Positions 5,169 through 6,080 of a stretch of DNA of 6,080 nucleotides are shown piece by piece. This DNA is from CAIXTV01 sp964543995. GTDB lineage: Bacteria; Bacteroidota; Bacteroidia; Bacteroidales; CAIXTV01. The notes beneath the pieces are model-generated. The model searched no databases and was not told the origin of the DNA. It worked only from the letters and a program-made list of their open reading frames with translations. Position numbers and translations under genes: made by a program. The DNA lies in the NCBI GenBank assembly GCA_964543995.1, contig CAZJBB010000199.1:1-6080 (forward strand), read 5' to 3'. The first letter of the stretch is position 1. Each line of letters starts with the position of its first letter.

Positions 5169-6080
5169 TTATAGCTCAAGACTGATGTCGTGCAACTCAT
5201 TCCAAGGTAAACCATGAATATTCAATTGTTCCATGAAAGGATCCGGATCAAACTCTTCTACGTTAAATACTCCGGGTTTACGCCATAGGCCTTTGAAAAA
5301 CATCATGGCGCCAATCATGGCCGGAACTCCGGTAGTGTAACTTACACCTTGAGTGCCGGTTTCTTTATATGCGGCTTCATGGCTGCAATTGTTGTAGATA
5401 TAATAGGTTTTTACATCCCCATCTTTCACCCCTTTAATTCGGCAACCAATAGAAGTCCATCCTTTATAATTGGTTCCCAGATCTCCCGGATTCGGTAATA
5501 CTGCTTTTAAAAACTGTATGGGAACGATTTCAACGCCATTATAATTAATCGGCTCAATTCCTGCCATTCCAATATTCTGAATCACACGTAAATGCGTGAG
5601 GTATTCTTGTCCGAAGGTCATCCAAAAACGAGCCCGTTTTAAGGTAGGGAAGTTTTTAACCAGCGACTCTAACTCTTCATGATAAATTACATAGGATTCT
5701 CTGGCGCCAATGTCGGGATAATGCAATGGACGGTGAATTTCGTGAGGTTGGGTTTCTATCCATTTGCCATTTTCCCAATATTTTCCTTTTTGGGTGACTT
5801 CTCTGATGTTGATTTCAGGATTGAAATTGGTTGCAAAGGGTTTGCCATGATCTCCGGCATTACAATCTACAATATCTAAAAAATACATTTCATTGAAATG
5901 GTGTTTAGCAGCATAGGCTGTAAAAACACTGGTAACTCCAGGATCGAAGCCGCAGCCTAAAATAGCTGTCAATCCTTTTTCTTTGAACTTATCCTGATAA
6001 GCCCATTGCCATGAATATTCAAATTTAGCTTCTTCTTTGGGTTCGTAATTGGCTGTATCTAAATAATTGACTCCACATTC
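5169..6080 (-). CDS. Carboxy(nor)spermidine synthase, saccharopine dehydrogenase family (5' end outside window)
   Basis: This NAD(P)H-dependent enzyme condenses aspartate semialdehyde with a diamine (putrescine, or diaminopropane for the nor form) and reduces the product to carboxyspermidine, the substrate of NspC. The frame is open to the window edge, so the TTG at 5972 is an internal Leu and not a start. The extra residues before it, including NYLDTANYEP and EYSWQWAYQD, are typical of the family. GCGFDPGV follows at about 5828-5849 bases from the 5' side of the frame (visible residues 42-49), and later YNNCSHEAAYKETGTQGVSYTTGVPAMIGA matches the C-terminal part of the fold. There are 303 residues visible against about 400 in the family, so the N-terminal Rossmann glycine motif lies beyond the window. 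Pairing with nspC separates it from lysine-pathway saccharopine dehydrogenase. The stop is 3 nt before the nspC ATG. Confidence 0.92.
   Translation of the reverse strand, partial: ECGVNYLDTANYEPKEEAKFEYSWQWAYQDKFKEKGLTAILGCGFDPGVTSVFTAYAAKHHFNEMYFLDIVDCNAGDHGKPFATNFNPEINIREVTQKGKYWENGKWIETQPHEIHRPLHYPDIGARESYVIYHEELESLVKNFPTLKRARFWMTFGQEYLTHLRVIQNIGMAGIEPINYNGVEIVPIQFLKAVLPNPGDLGTNYKGWTSIGCRIKGVKDGDVKTYYIYNNCSHEAAYKETGTQGVSYTTGVPAMIGAMMFFKGLWRKPGVFNVEEFDPDPFMEQLNIHGLPWNELHDISLEL

Noticed and set aside
5970..5972. TTG as the start codon of the synthase gene.
   Set aside because: The frame continues upstream to the window edge with residues typical of the family (NYLDTANYEP), so this codon is an internal Leu.

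Overview
The window looks like chromosomal DNA from a low-GC member of the Bacteroidota. The evidence is a carboxyspermidine-type polyamine gene pair, a Dcp-like M3 peptidase, a Bacteroidota-style lipoprotein, promoter-like TAnnTTTG boxes, poor Shine-Dalgarno sequences, and GACCGAA-type and GGGGAGGTTGGGTGGGG-type intergenic repeats of the kind I recall from that phylum. I cannot place it to class or genus.

Layout. Positions 1-1349 (+) hold the 3' part of an M3 zinc peptidase gene (dcp-like), closed by a strong intrinsic terminator at 1368-1401. Positions 1402-2866 are a convergent intergenic region, since dcp reads right and the next housekeeping gene reads left. Most of it is a tandem array of a composite repeat of about 146 bp: two good copies (A, B) plus a decayed head on the left, and two good copies (C, D) plus a decayed head on the right. 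An intact higB-higA toxin-antitoxin operon (1906-2496) with its own promoter sits between the two halves. Positions 2867-3907 (-) encode a 346-residue lipoprotein with C-terminal TPR-like helices. Positions 4026-6080 (-) carry two tightly linked genes of the alternative spermidine pathway: a 5'-truncated carboxy(nor)spermidine synthase/saccharopine dehydrogenase-like gene, then nspC.

How the genes work together. The synthase joins putrescine to aspartate semialdehyde, and NspC decarboxylates the product to spermidine. Only 3 nt separate the two genes, which implies one transcript. HigB is an mRNA-cleaving toxin and HigA its antitoxin and repressor, and both look intact. The peptidase and the lipoprotein have no evident link to the other genes.

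The least explained part is the repeat array. Each copy has a ladder of 7-bp GACNGAA-like units, an A-tract, a phased CGCA(A/G)A block, and a 34-nt double hairpin of fixed length in all four copies, followed in three copies by a G-rich tail. Sequence subtypes pair A with C and B with D, so higBA appears to be flanked by copies of the same two-unit block. The first A residues of copy C form part of the higA stop codon. I see no CRISPR array, tRNA, rRNA, transposase or phage gene.
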